DNA of 64,000 nucleotides from Anisus vortex (Eukaryota; Mollusca; Gastropoda; Planorbidae): positions 2,289,587-2,353,586 of the forward strand of contig OX421505.1 of NCBI GenBank assembly GCA_949126835.1. Direction: 5' to 3'. The notes below the pieces were generated by a model that saw nothing but the letters and a program-made list of their open reading frames with translations, did not search any database and was not told where the DNA came from. Below, piece after piece: positions 1 to 11,256 of this stretch. Within the stretch, counting starts at the first letter, position 1. Each line of letters starts with the position of its first letter. The position numbers and the translations under genes were made by a program.

Positions 1-56
1 TTTAGAACCTTTAATTACTTAAAACGTGTAGAGATGTGTCCATTAAGGCTCGTAGA

Positions 57-146
57 ACAACACACGACTGTATGAATCAGTGTAAATATCTAGTAGTTCA
101 ATCAACACACGACTGTATGAATCAATGTAAATATCTAGTAGTTCAA
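57..146. repeat. 45-bp tandem duplication
   Basis: Two near-identical copies of a segment starting cacacgactgtatgaatca lie at 61 and 106. The paralogous position in block B (about 28008-28050) has one copy, so the doubling is specific to block A. Confidence 0.85.
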
Positions 147-292
147 ACTTGTTTCTAAACTCTTCTTGTTTCTACGATGTTTAAGAAAAGAAAACATCTC
201 TTTTTGAAACCTTAAAACTTCCTAAATTATATTTAGTCCCAGTTATTTTATTTGCCGATATCGTCTATAGGACTTTATATATGGTCTAGAGT

Positions 293-328
293 CGCTCTCT
301 TTCTTTCTGTCTCTCTCTCTTTCTCTCC

Positions 329-374
<46 letters not shown>

Positions 375-398
375 CATATATACATACATACATATATT
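293..398. repeat. CT-rich and (TA)n microsatellite
   Basis: A polypyrimidine run rich in CT is followed by an almost uninterrupted TA/ATAC run. The same compound microsatellite, with different lengths, lies at about 28190-28266 in block B. Confidence 0.9.
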
Positions 399-526
399 TG
401 GGTATGGTTTTACTGTTGCCTAATATGCCATTTAGAAATGCATTGTAGGAGTTCAACAACAATTTATCAATAATACCCTATGCAGTTAATTGATTCACCT
501 TTGGAGACTACGCTTTGAGGCATGCT

Positions 527-665
527 GATCCTGCGGTTAGTTCACCTAACTGTTAACAAAACAGCATAGATTCTAGTCCTTGCGCTGTCCAATCCATGCC
601 ACTCTGCAGGAGTTTTGGGCCTTGGACGTAATAATCTTCCATCTAGCTTGAAGGAACGGCTGTAA
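527..665 (+). mobile_element. tRNA-like SINE remnant, family B
   Basis: The segment starts cctgcggttagttcaccta (A-box-like) and later has ggagttttgggccttggacg, aataatcttc and gaaggaacggctgtaaac. The same order of blocks recurs at 17500-17635 (reverse), 28562-28685, 43290-43370 and 61064-61215, defining a dispersed family. This copy is degraded around its B box. A tRNA-derived SINE is the best reading; the parent tRNA is not identified. Confidence 0.6.
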
Positions 666-1140
666 ACAAGTCATAAGTTTAGAAGCTATACACTGAACAT
701 TATTTTCTAAAATACAGGCAATAGACAAGACCTCATCATTAACACGAAGCCTGCTTAATGGTTTGATAGATTGAGGCTAAATTCATAGACTGTTTGTATT
801 TGTTTCAGAATCATATAGAGCAAGCCGTAAAAGACAAAATAACGATCAGGTTTGTTTTAAACATTTCTACAGTGTAAATTAAGTAAAAAGAAAATTCTAG
901 GCTTCAGTACACAGAATGGGGGCTAGAAGGGGAAGGAATATCCTACAATCTTATCCGAGACCCCCTCCACCCTTTTTCTTTTTAAACCATTTTTTTTAAA
1001 ATATTATCTATATTAAAAAAATATTTTCATTATATATAATTTGTGGGGTCAAAGACTATAGGCTAATTTATAGATTTTAACGTTTTAACTGTTGACATTT
1101 TTGATGTAAACCCTTCAATAGAACATTATTTCCCATTGTA

Positions 1141-2110
1141 GGGGGAACCTGGGGTAAAACGAGATACTTAAGAGAAAAAACCCTGTCGTATCAAAGATAA
1201 CATTTACATGTAAACGATATTCTGTGTACTGAACAAGCAAATAGTGGACAACAATGTCACAACAAAAAAAGATGCGATTTGTTTGTTTCAAAAGACACAC
1301 AAATGATTTCTTGGGCTAACCGTTTTTTCCCATTTTGCCCCATGCCTGGGGTAAAACGAGACATACGCTGAGGGTATGCTAAATCAAATGTCAGTCGTCG
1401 CAGAGTTCACAAACGAAAACTGGAACATTGTTTCTTTCATCCAGACCTGCACATCTGTAGTGTCCCCACCTATTACAGTCACCCTGACAGGCTACCCAGC
1501 TTTCTGCACTCTCAGAGTAAGGGAACCTGGGGTAAAACGAGATACTTAAGGGAAAAAACCCTGTCGTATCAAAGATAACATTGACATGTAAACGACATTC
1601 TGTGTACTGAACAAGCAAGTGGTGGACAATAATGACACAACAAAAAAAGATGAGATTGGTTGGTTTCATAAGAAACACAAATGATTTATTGAGTTAACCG
1701 TATTTTCCCATTTTGCCCCATTATTTTGTCCTGTTTTACCCCAACATAACCTTGTTCACAAAGCCTCCAAACCACACACTGCCATGCTTAAGTAGTTCAA
1801 ACTTAGATATATATTACTATTGCCCATATAAATATCTATCAGAATGTTAATTCTTGTCTGACAAATCTGTATTTTTTTTCTTAATGAACACATTTGCATC
1901 GTAACCATAAAAGTAGATCAAAAAATATAAAATTGAAATATTTGCCTCTAACTGACGCATGCAGCTCAACCAAACAAAATGGATTTTGCCGCTAATGCAG
2001 TATCACGTGATCTCTTTATTAGACTATTTCTAAAGAGCTCCGACTTTCTGTTTTTCAGTAATTCGTATGTCTCGTTTTACCCCGCTATCCCATTTTACCC
2101 CAGTTTCCCC
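1141..2110. mobile_element. Pogo/Tigger-like DNA transposon remnant with TA duplication, block A only
   Basis: The left end reads gggggaacctggggtaaaac and the right end is its imperfect inverse (gttttacccc...cccagtttcccc). TA lies immediately outside both ends (1139-1140 and 2111-2112). Block B at about 29030-29044 has a single cccttgTAtatttg, the expected empty site. Inside, the minus strand at 1391-1530 encodes a PHD-finger-like C-terminus (W..C...C.RWGHYRCAGL then FVCELC). A segment from 1146 recurs at 1524 (378-bp offset), so the element is internally duplicated or nested. TA duplication plus the PHD-like end suggests the Tc1/mariner-pogo group; the transposase core is absent. Confidence 0.72.
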
Positions 2111-2298
2111 TATATTTGTATGTAGACCCTTCAACAGTTTACTATTTCCCCTTGTATATTTGTATGTAGACCCTTCAACAGTTTACTATTTCCCCCTTGT
2201 ATATTTTTATGTAGACCCTTCAACAGTTTACTATTTCCCCTTGTATATTTTTATGTAGACCCTTTAACAGTTTACTATTTCCCCCTTGTAAATTTGCC
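2111..2298. repeat. 44-45-bp minisatellite, about four copies
   Basis: Four copies of a unit containing gtagacccttcaacagttta and a CCCC run follow directly after the pogo-like element. Block B has one copy at about 29000-29040. The 63-residue open frame here is a product of the repeat. Confidence 0.88.
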
Positions 2299-2847
2299 CC
2301 TCCCACCACTTGTTATCCTTTGTCCCTTCAATTTGTAGGTCAACATTTTTACCTAGTCATACCAAAAATTGCTACGCCATCACCCATCAAAGGTGCGATA
2401 TACTATACATTATAATTGATCAGTAATATTACAGTCTAGAGTTTACACAAATATTTTTTAGTTAAACGTCTAAATTAACAACAACAGCAACAACATGAAC
2501 AACTACAAACAATAAAATACAACAAAGTAGAAATATTTAATAGTTCCGCTAAAATGTTGTCGTTCTCATTTTTGTTAAATGTTTAACTTTAGTTAATTAA
2601 ACTTAAATAGATGAGAATTTCATTTAGATTAAGTTTATTTTTTTGTTTTATCACACAACTAAGTAATTTCTTAAAACATATTTCACTCAATAAATATTTC
2701 AGAAATTAACACATCTGCTATTATATTTACTACTTGCAAGGTAAAGGTCATTTGTCGGACTGCTTAGCAGACGACAGTCTTTTTAGAAATAGGCCTAAGT
2801 CTACTTTCTCGCCACTTTAAATTTAAATCTTACAATCGTAGATCTTA

Positions 2848-2918
2848 GACTTAGACAGACTTAGACTTAGACAGACTTAGACTTAGACAGACTTGGACTT
2901 AGACAGACTTAGAGTTTT
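2848..2918. repeat. 16-bp repeat of acttagacttagacag
   Basis: About four copies of a TTAGAC-based unit. Block B at about 29615-29635 holds little more than one unit, so this is another block A expansion. Confidence 0.85.
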
Positions 2919-3437
2919 GAGTTTAAAAGTGTACATTGATAGATTTTTACTTAATTGAGACTACCGCAATTTAACTAATTTTCAAAACTTTTTTTAAATA
3001 ATTATGTTGTACGAACAGAGAACGGATTAAATTGTGTATTGTTGCTTTTAATTTAATTAAAAAAAGATCTAGTCTAGATAAATGAATAAAAACGTTGACA
3101 TAATTCATAATCATGTAAAATAGAATTAGAGTAAGTAAATAAGTCATTATTCATTATAAGTTTATAAGTATGTAAAATATAGACATAGCATAGACCTAAG
3201 TACTACTTAAAGTTAAAGTAGGCTTATAATTATTAAGAATTATTTCTTTGTGAATTTAAATGTAAATTAAATGTAGGCTTAAATGATGTTATCCTATTGT
3301 TAGGCAACTAGGCCTAAGTAAATATTAGCCTACTAATCAATGACGATAATATTATACTTTTCATTAAATCCAAAAGTTCTTTTAATATTTTATTCAAGTT
3401 ATTTGTTTTATTCATTTGTTGTTGTTATTGTTAATGT
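2919..3437. other. AT-rich noncoding DNA shared by both blocks
   Basis: AT-rich sequence aligned with about 29640-30195 of block B. It has several TAGGCCTA-like words and no convincing open frame or RNA signature. Confidence 0.6.
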
Positions 3438-4066
3438 TGTTATGGCCCTCTATGATTAATTGATTACTATTATTACGACTCGTTAAATCGGATTCAATGC
3501 ATATAGTTGTATCTTTATTAGAAGTCTCTAGATTCTGCTAATCTGTAGCCCAAGCTAGGGGTTCCTTGACTGACAGGTCTATGCAGTAATGTAGTTATAT
3601 TCGTGATAATTATCTTCAACACCTTTCTCAACAATGATAGATCAAACAACTCCAGTTGTTGAATAAACAATTTTATTTAAATTGTAGACTCAATATAAAC
3701 GATCAATAAACTTCATCAACTGATGGCAACATAAGTTTCAATACAATGGCATACAATATACAAATGAATATAGCGACTTCACTCGACAAACTTCCGAACT
3801 GAACTGACTTTAAGGAGGTCGGGACTTTCCAAAGAAAACTATCATCGAAGATTCTACAGGGTCTTAATACGCATTTTAACCTCTTTCTCTATAAATACTA
3901 CGATCCAGAATTATCCTCCAATTTCCACGGGATTTGAACGAATTATTTTATTTAAACTGCCCTCAGGGCATAAAGGTCAAACCTTGGTCGCTTTGGACTC
4001 TGATACGCACTTGTTAAGAGGTCAATGCCTTACTACGTCATTCATTTAGTACCGATATTCGTAACA
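3438..4066. mobile_element. Solo LTR, block A only
   Basis: The 629-bp segment begins TGTTA and ends TAACA, the short inverted TG...CA ends typical of LTRs. ATGT flanks it on both sides (3434-3437 and 4067-4070). Block B reads straight through with one ATGT (gttaatgtgacaaagg, about 30174-30190), which is the empty site. A TATA-like ctctataaata near 3890 and AATAAA words lie inside, as expected of an LTR. No coding region is attached, so this is a solo LTR or a similarly bounded insertion. The superfamily is not assignable; a 4-bp duplication fits Gypsy-like integrases. Confidence 0.72.
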
Positions 4067-4070
4067 ATGT

Positions 4071-5330
4071 GACAAAGGCTATGCCTGAAGCCCTTTACTT
4101 TTATACTTTTTATTTTGCTTTGGCTTAGGGCTTTATACAATTTCTGACTGAGAACTTATGACTACTAAGAAAAATAAGACTAAATTTTATGACTTATGCT
4201 GAGACTTTTATTAGACTAAAATATTATAATTCAATTACTGTTAAAATTAAAAAAAAATTTATTTGAACTTATATTGTTAAAAATATTGGTTGTTGTTTTT
4301 CTATTAAAGAAATAATAATTTAAATTAGCATTTAGTAACTTTTGGACTATCTTTTAATTGTATTATTTAATTTTTAAAAAGTTACACTAACGGAACATTT
4401 ATATACTTGTTTAAATTTATAAACTTATTGTGCTACTAGAGTGAGCTTAACTTTTAGCATAAGTAACCTACATTAAGTAGGCTTACAAGTCTAAACTTTA
4501 TCTATTAGTTTTGATAATATTTTGGCTTAGGAAAAAAAGTACCCTATTTAAAATTGTTGAAGAATATACCAATTAAAAAGGTATAATTAAGAAAGATATT
4601 CGTCAAAATCATTGATACATAAGTTTTATTATTCAATAATTTAAATAGTGGGCTCTGTTAGTTATTTTATTAAATTGACCTGTAGGCCTATAAAAGGTAT
4701 TAAATTTAAATCACGCTTTATATAGTACTCTATATAGGCCCAATAAAAATATTGAAATTATCTCTAACTTATATTCACTGCTGCATCATTACATCAATTA
4801 ATTTTTTATATATTTTAAAGTTCTTAAAAAAAAAAAAAGTTTTGCGACAGAAATTGTGCCTATACTTTCTTTAAATCTGGTATTTTTTTAATTATGGAAA
4901 ACACCAAGTTTCTATCTGCTTTTTTAAATATTTCAATGTGAATGTGAAAACATAGTTGTCAATTAAACTCCCTTAAATATAAATGTATATTAAAGCAGTC
5001 AAATAAAAATGTTATAAGATATAATAAAAAGAACATGGAACAGAGAAAAGTTTAAGAAACATTTTATTTACTGTAGTGAAATTATAACTCATATTCATAT
5101 TAAACAATAATTATAAAACTTTTTTTTAAAACTGATGGAACTTATAATTCAAAGCAATTTATCATTTTTTTTATTCTTAAGGAAATCTTGAGCCTGAAAT
5201 TACCAAGAACAGAATGTAAGGAAAACAATTATGAAGGTATTTCTATTGTAATTTTAGAGTTGGCTAAGTAGGATAAATATTAATATATGGATTAGGATAA
5301 ATATTAAAATATGATTATGTATTCTTAGTC
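4071..5330. other. AT-rich noncoding DNA shared by both blocks
   Basis: Very AT-rich sequence aligned with about 30190-32400, apart from a LINE insertion in block B at 30614. I see no supported gene. Confidence 0.6.
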
Positions 5331-5339
5331 TTGCCTATT

Positions 5340-7165
5340 CCATCAAAGCGGGTACTAGAAGAAGGGCTTTCATAAGAATCATCACTGAGCTGCACACTTT
5401 TCCTAAAGTTTAACAATGATCTATGATCTACAAAAATTTGCTATGGGTGGAAATGGCACTCTATGCAGATGACCTGGTTATGTGGCATACTTGCCACCAA
5501 ATTGTTATAAGTGCTAGGCGCCTAAATGAAAACTTGACCAAACTTATTGCACACTGTGAGAAGTGGAAACTAAAAAGAAACAGCTCAAAGACAGTATACT
5601 CAGTCTTCACAGAAAGCCACAAAATAGTCAAGACGAAGATATCGTTGTCGCTACATGGCTCTTTACTCCAGAAAGAGGACTAACTTAGGTGTTTAGCTAG
5701 ATAGACAATTAAATTTAAAGAAACACATACAGATCCTGAAAGAAAAATTAATGAGACGCTTAAATTTGGTGACATGGCTAGCTGGCACCTCTTGGGGCAT
5801 TGATAGTTGTACATTACCACCTGTATGTAGGAAATGTGCGATCAGTGATTAAGTATATCATTATCATGATAGTGCAAGCAAAATTCATCCAAACAGTACT
5901 GGGTTATCTTGAGAAGATCAAAAGTTAGACAGTACACTTCATTTCCAGAGGCTTAAAGTCGACTCCTAAAGCAGCTTGTGAAATTCACACTAACATATAG
6001 CCCCCAAATCTAAGAAGAGAGGTGGCAGTCTTACAGATGGTAGAAAGATATAGAAGACAAGACAAACAACATACGAACAGACAATTGGTAGAAAAATGGA
6101 CAACAGAATCAAACACAAAACAATTCTATATATAGCCCACACAATAGAACAAAAACTCCAACTTCAAACTAATTGAGAAAAGCTGCAAATCATAGATAGG
6201 GACATGCCACTGAACCAACATCTGCATGTCGTTGACATTAGAATAAATCTACTAGAAAATATAGGAAAGAAAAACATAGACACATTGCAGACATTGGGAG
6301 TAGCAGAAAAAACAATAACATCATACCCAGGAGATATAATAAAAGTATATACAGATGGAATGGCCTTTAAGGAAGCCTTATAACCAGGTTATGGAGTATG
6401 AGTAAAGAAACCTGACCAATCATGTGATGAATTATGTAATCCCGGTGGGAAAATGTGCTGTATATACGAAGTAGAACATTTACGATTGTAGCAGCACTAC
6501 ACCACATGACAGCTATTTTCACTGTCTACCCGTCCAAACAAAAAGATTTAGTAATCTTCTCTGATCAGTATTACAAGCAGCATAGTGCCTATATCTCAAA
6601 ATAAGGCCATTCAGATCCCTACTCTTGAAAAATTAACTCTTTCCTCGATGCCTTTGCTGTCAAACTCACACTACAGTAAATCCCAAGTCACAACAAAATA
6701 GAAGGTAATATAAGAGTATACACTCTAGTGAAGCAAGGATCAACCAACTTTCAACCTGACACACCAGCATCATTGGACACAGTCAAACAGATCATTAAAA
6801 CAAACATTAAAGAACAGTGGTTAAATGGTTGGGCACTGGGCACAACAGGAGGATGTGTATTCCCACATAAGTCCAAACCAGAAATGAAAATGACCCAATA
6901 CACTCCCTACAGAGACAAGATCAAGTAACCATCGTTTGCCTGCGCAAAAACCAAATTGAAACAGTTGCCCAACACCTGTTTGACTGTCCGGCACTACAGG
7001 ACATAAGAAATGTCTACCTCCACAAAACACCAAATCTCTCCAACACTCTATATTCAAACTACGAACAGCTACTAAAAGTCAGCAATTTCTTCACCATAGC
7101 CTCAGGCCGAAAAGCAAGTGCCCAGATGGATAATAATTCTTATTTTAGCCTCAAAATTATATAGA
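5340..7165 (+). mobile_element. Decayed non-LTR retrotransposon (RT plus RNase-H-like), block A copy
   Basis: In-frame pieces on the + strand include LYADDLVMW (about 5459-5485), the reverse transcriptase motif C with its DD catalytic pair. About 0.9 kb further, a VYTDG motif near 6346 resembles the start of an RNase H domain. The end contains ETVAQHLFDCPAL-like coding (6950-7010), typical of C-termini of I/Jockey-type LINE proteins. Stops and frameshifts occur throughout, so it is inactive. The same remnant is in block B, so it predates the duplication. The clade is inferred from the RT plus RNase H combination. Confidence 0.8.
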
Positions 7166-7399
7166 ACAAAATATCAGAAAATATTTATTAATATGTAAAC
7201 TGAACATTTCAGATTGTGTTAATTCACTTCCTAAACAAAATGATGACCAGTCAAATAAACAAGACAGTCTGCTCATAGGTAAATTATTGGTAAAAGTTAA
7301 TACAACATGTAAATATGTTTATAAAGGTGAATAATTTTATACCGGTAATTGATTATATTGATAGTAAAAAGAATATTTATTACATAAAGTAAACATAGT

Positions 7400-7428
7400 T
7401 TGTTGATATTTTGTATTTACCTGTACAG
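7400..7428 (+). other. Predicted 3' splice acceptor of the protease-like gene
   Basis: The sequence tttgtatttacctgtacag ends in CAG just before conserved coding sequence. In block A an in-frame TGA lies upstream of it and no in-frame ATG is nearby, so the reading frame must be joined to an upstream exon here. Block B has the same acceptor ending at 35110. Confidence 0.55.
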
Positions 7429-8423
7429 GTGAACATGAAAATCAGATTTCACTTTGTGGAGAAATTGATTTACACCAGCATGTGACAAACTGTAAGAAGA
7501 ATCCAGGTCATCCAGAGTTTATACCTATTGAATCATTCAGCTTAAAACATCTACCTGAAGGTCACCAGGACAGTGATTTGTATGAATACATTAAAGTTAT
7601 AGCTGACCTGACAGTTAGACTAAGTGTCACACTGACCAGTCCAGACAGACCAGAGTTTTGGCCATACACAGAGATTCCATATTTTTTGTCTGAACTGAGA
7701 GGAAAGAAAACATTGAGGACAGGAACTGGGAGGGTGTGTAAAGTGTGGAAGTACTCAGATGAATATAAAAAAAGAGACTTAACAAAATGTCAATGTGATA
7801 AATGTAAACGAAGACACTATACAACCTGTCCATGTGATAAATGTAAATCTTCAGACAAACCCAGCAAAGTTTGGTGGAAGATTGATGTGGTTACAGCTGC
7901 ACATGTGGTTGTTGATGACATTGAGTTAAGCCACACGACCTTGAGATTGTTTTATGATAGTGAAGATAGTGAATTGGTTACTCTTAAAGATAAGGTATGT
8001 GCTGGTTATGTAAACATTGAGGAAGACAAGTGTAGGATATCCTGTGTGACTTGTGATGAAACTTTGGGAAATAAATTGGAGAAAATGTGGAATCATTATG
8101 AAGAGTTCAGGGTGAAAGTCAGCAGAAAATACGAAAAATCTCGAGATATTGACAAGTTGAACTTTATAGTGTCACATCCTCATGGATGTTCTAAACAGGT
8201 CAGTGTTGGTCAATGGAAGGACAAAATACGGGTGAGGGTAAGGATGATTGGTGGGTGGGATGATTATGACCATAAGTTTACCTACACAACATGTACATGT
8301 CCAGGAAGTAGTGGAGCCCCTGTCCACTGTGTGGGGTATTATGGTGGTTTTTGGTGGTCTGACTTTGTCCGTAGTGGAAGTTTAGAGCCTGGACTTAATT
8401 ACAGTGGAGTTAGTATACTCTAG
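7429..8423 (+). CDS. Trypsin-fold protease-like protein, terminal exon (copy A)
   Basis: The exon is open to a TAG at 8421-8423 and encodes about 331 residues. Numbering from the GTG codon at 7482, it has TAAHVV with the likely catalytic His141, SRDIDKL with a candidate Asp222, and CPGSSGAP with the likely nucleophile Ser277. These are the signatures of chymotrypsin-fold peptidases. Before the His motif lie two CxCDxCK motifs (103-109 and 116-122), possibly metal-binding or disulfide-rich. The open frame has no credible ATG near its start; conserved residues (GEHENQISLCGE) extend upstream to the splice acceptor, so a 5' exon is missing from view, perhaps with a signal peptide. The paralog at 35111-36099 is intact. 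The substrate is unknown. Activity is plausible but unproven, and a degenerate protease homolog is the alternative. Confidence 0.75.
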
Positions 8424-9629
8424 TAATTATATTGAATTACTTGTGTGTCAAAATGTAAACAAACAAACATGGAGGATGTTTTATATCTGTTTATATCACT
8501 TTCTTTTTATTTCATGTATCTATAAATCTTTATTCACTTTATTGTTTTTGTTTAGATATAAAGATATTTATATTCTCTTCTGTTAAATTTATAGTTTTGT
8601 ATAAATTTTAAACATTTTACTTCTAAACATTTAAAACAGTTTCTTGTTTCTGTATTTAAATAAACTTTATACATTTATATCTTAATGTCTTCTTGTTATT
8701 TATATCTATCACGTCATGTTTATGTTGTTATAAATCTGTTTATTTAGATTTAGATTTATTAAACTTGAATAAATCAAATTGTAAACAAATGTATCGACAA
8801 TAGGACATCTTGTCATCTAGTCCCTGCATTCACTTGAAACTTGAATAAACTTTTATAAATTATATAAACAATCAACAACATCAAATAATTTAGTTTTACA
8901 TTTAAAGATTTATAACTTAAGAAATATAATAAACAAATAATAAACAAATATATATATAGGTCCAATATTAAAAAAAATATTTTAAGACTGAAAAATATTT
9001 TAAATGACAAAAGAAATCAATACGGAATCTTTTTCACTGAAAATTATTTAAAGGGAAACAACAATGAAAATTGTCAACTCTAGAAGTTTTTACTGAGTTA
9101 TCGGAATTGGAAAAACAAAAAATCTTTAATCATTGACATTATTTCATTATTTAAAACATTTAATAATGTTTCAGCTAATTAACGTTTCAAGGAATTCCAA
9201 ATAATGCATTTATTTATTTTTTGCAGTTTTATTTTGAATAAAAAGAAAATTAAAATATTTTGTAAATAAAAGAGATATATGCTTTAGTAGCATTTGTTCT
9301 GATGGTAAGGTTTATTTAGCATTCTAGTTGTCCCAAGTGGCCTGTGAACAGAAAGTCTTTACTAGCAGAAGTAAAATCTTGGCCAGAGTTTTAAGCATCT
9401 AATAGTGTGAGTTTTCTGCATAGTTTTCAAAACGTTATAATATTTTTACTAGATGCGCATTTTAAAAGGTATTCTTTAATTAATGCATTTTAAAGTGTGT
9501 TTATAGCACGTGTTTTGATGCCAGTCATCTATTACTCTGTTCATGTTTTGCCAGGTGTGGTTTAAAAGATAGACCTATTAGGTCTTGTGGCTTACATCCG
9601 GAAGACTTCTAGTTTAATCTCCTGTTGTA
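8424..9629. other. 3' UTR and downstream noncoding DNA (copy A)
   Basis: AT-rich sequence, strongly conserved with 36100-37240 of block B. A polyadenylation signal AATAAA sits at 8659-8664 inside ttaaataaactttatac, about 240 bases after the stop, and is conserved in block B. No further gene is supported. Confidence 0.55.
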
Positions 9630-10020
9630 CTTGTTAGCCCAAACTCTAAACATGTTGTCTTTCTTGGCACAACTCAAAACATGTTGCCTTTGTTGGCACA
9701 ACTCTGAGCCTGTTGCCTTTGTTGGCACAACTCTAAGCATGTTGCCTTTGTTGGCACAACTCTAAGCCTGTTGCCTTTGTTGGCACAACTCTAAGCCAGC
9801 TGCCTTTGTTGGCACAACTCTAAGCCTGTTGCTTTTGTTGGCACAACTCAAATAATGTTGCCTTTGTTGGCACAACTCTAAGCCCGTTGCCGTTGTTGGC
9901 ACAACTCAAAATATGTTGCCTTTGTTGGCACAACTCTAAGCATATTGCCTTAGGTGGAGCAACTCAAAACATGTTGGCTTTGTCGGCCCAATTCAAAGCC
10001 TTGCCTTTGTTGGCCCAAAC
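9630..10020. repeat. 29-bp minisatellite, about 13 copies, block A only
   Basis: Units contain ttgttggcacaactctaagc followed by a tgttgcctt portion, with divergence toward the 3' end. Block B lacks the whole surrounding 640 bp: it reads gacctattagtattaggtcactgaaag at about 37245-37270 where block A carries 9580-10215. Confidence 0.88.
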
Positions 10021-10689
10021 TTTTAAAAAAAATCGTTGCTTGTGTTGGTTTAAACTCCTAAACTTGTTGCCACTGCGGGTCAAAGAAACTGCTGTCTAAA
10101 TTTGAGAACAGGAAACATAGTCTTACATTCATACATGTAAGATGGGGGGACGGGAGGAAGAGATCCAAAAGCTGTTATTTAACCAAAAATCTCCTACAGT
10201 AATGAGTAATTTGTTCACTGAAAGTAGACCTATATTATCTTACATTATAAACATATAATCAAAAGTCTGGAATTCGATTTCTATCTAGCTTAAACAGATA
10301 AGTTGCATCATTACTTTAAAAAGAAAATATCATTTATTATTTTAAGATTCACCGTCCATAAAATTTTAGACACCTTCTTTTTACATGTATGTTATTATTA
10401 AATTGAAAAATACAATAATATTGTATTAATATAACAATAATATAAGAATATTATAATAAAATATTCTTTTTAACTGTCTTGCGCTTTTTCAAAAAATGTA
10501 CATGTTGCCCTTACAACATTTATAACAAGCAGACATATAAACAATAAACCTTTCAAAAATTTATTTCAATAAATTGTACACAAGTTTTTATGCCCCCGGC
10601 CCATTCTCGCGACGAAACTTTTATGTACAGATTTTAGTAAAAAAAAAATACAACAAAAAGATCATTCTACACTATGGTAAGAGCAATTA
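10021..10689. other. Noncoding DNA upstream of the type 1 ELH gene
   Basis: The first 190 bases are unique to block A; from about 10215 it aligns with block B (about 37260-37740). AT-rich, no gene seen. Confidence 0.5.
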
Positions 10690-11130
10690 GTGAAGAGCGT
10701 TTTATCAAAATTTAGTTAACATTAGATTTTGATAATAAATAGTGTATTCAGCATCTGAATGTTAATAAAAATCATTTAAACAAAATATCAAAGATAACTT
10801 TTAAATAATTAGTTCAATATTTGCACGTAAATGTGTGTGTTTTTTGGAGGACAAATCCAAATCTCGTAGCCATTTGAGATGATTTTATTTCCGGCAACAT
10901 AGGAAAGTGACGTAAGAGAAAGAATTTAGAGTAGGAAAAATGAATTTTGTCACGTGTTTTGAATCTATTGCCACATGTTTTGAATCTTTTCCCGGTTCTT
11001 ATTTTTAACAAAATGGTTAAATATAGATTTATAGCGTCGAGTTTTGTTTATTTGTTTTCTTTCTCAAACGTCACTGCCGTATGAGGCTATTCCAAATCTC
11101 GTTCCTTCTAGAAAAACCTCTTCACTTGGT
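10690..11130. mobile_element. About 440-bp segment upstream of ELH-1A, absent from block B
   Basis: Block A carries this segment between gagcaattag and tttaaatgtaat; block B has only a few tens of bases there (37740-37760). The ends show a short inverted match (agtgaagag near 10690, ctcttcact near 11120), hinting at a small transposon, but no clear target duplication is visible. It contains a CACGTG E-box near 10951 within a 21-bp near-repeat (cacgtgttttgaatc, cacatgttttgaatc). It is either an insertion in A or a deletion in B. Confidence 0.4.
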
Positions 11131-11224
11131 CTTTAAATGTAATATATTATCACTGCAATGTATAAAATTGTTCCATACATTTTTATTTATGATTTTGAGA
11201 TATGAACGCCATTATCTATTGTTA

Positions 11225-11238
11225 TATTTAATTTCAGT
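11225..11238 (+). other. Predicted 3' splice acceptor in the 5' UTR of ELH-1A
   Basis: tatttaatttcag followed by ttcaaatgaaaattccagaATG places an intron boundary about 19 bases before the start codon. The same acceptor precedes the other ELH copies with complete 5' parts (about 37858, and about 41945 on the - strand). Aplysia ELH genes also have introns in the 5' UTR and an uninterrupted coding exon. Confidence 0.6.
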
Positions 11239-11256
11239 TCAAATGAAAATTCCAGA

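Noticed and set aside
3438..4066. Microhomology-mediated deletion in block B as an explanation for the 629-bp difference
   Set aside because: Possible in principle, but TGTTA/TAACA ends at exactly the duplicated ATGT are better explained by LTR insertion in block A.
7482..7484. GTG as the true start of the protease-like protein
   Set aside because: Conserved in-frame residues continue upstream to a splice acceptor, so the exon starts at 7429 and initiation is in an earlier exon.
8404..9010. 60-65-codon hydrophobic frames after the protease-like gene
   Set aside because: AT-rich 3' UTR sequence that encodes Phe/Ile/Leu/Tyr by composition only.
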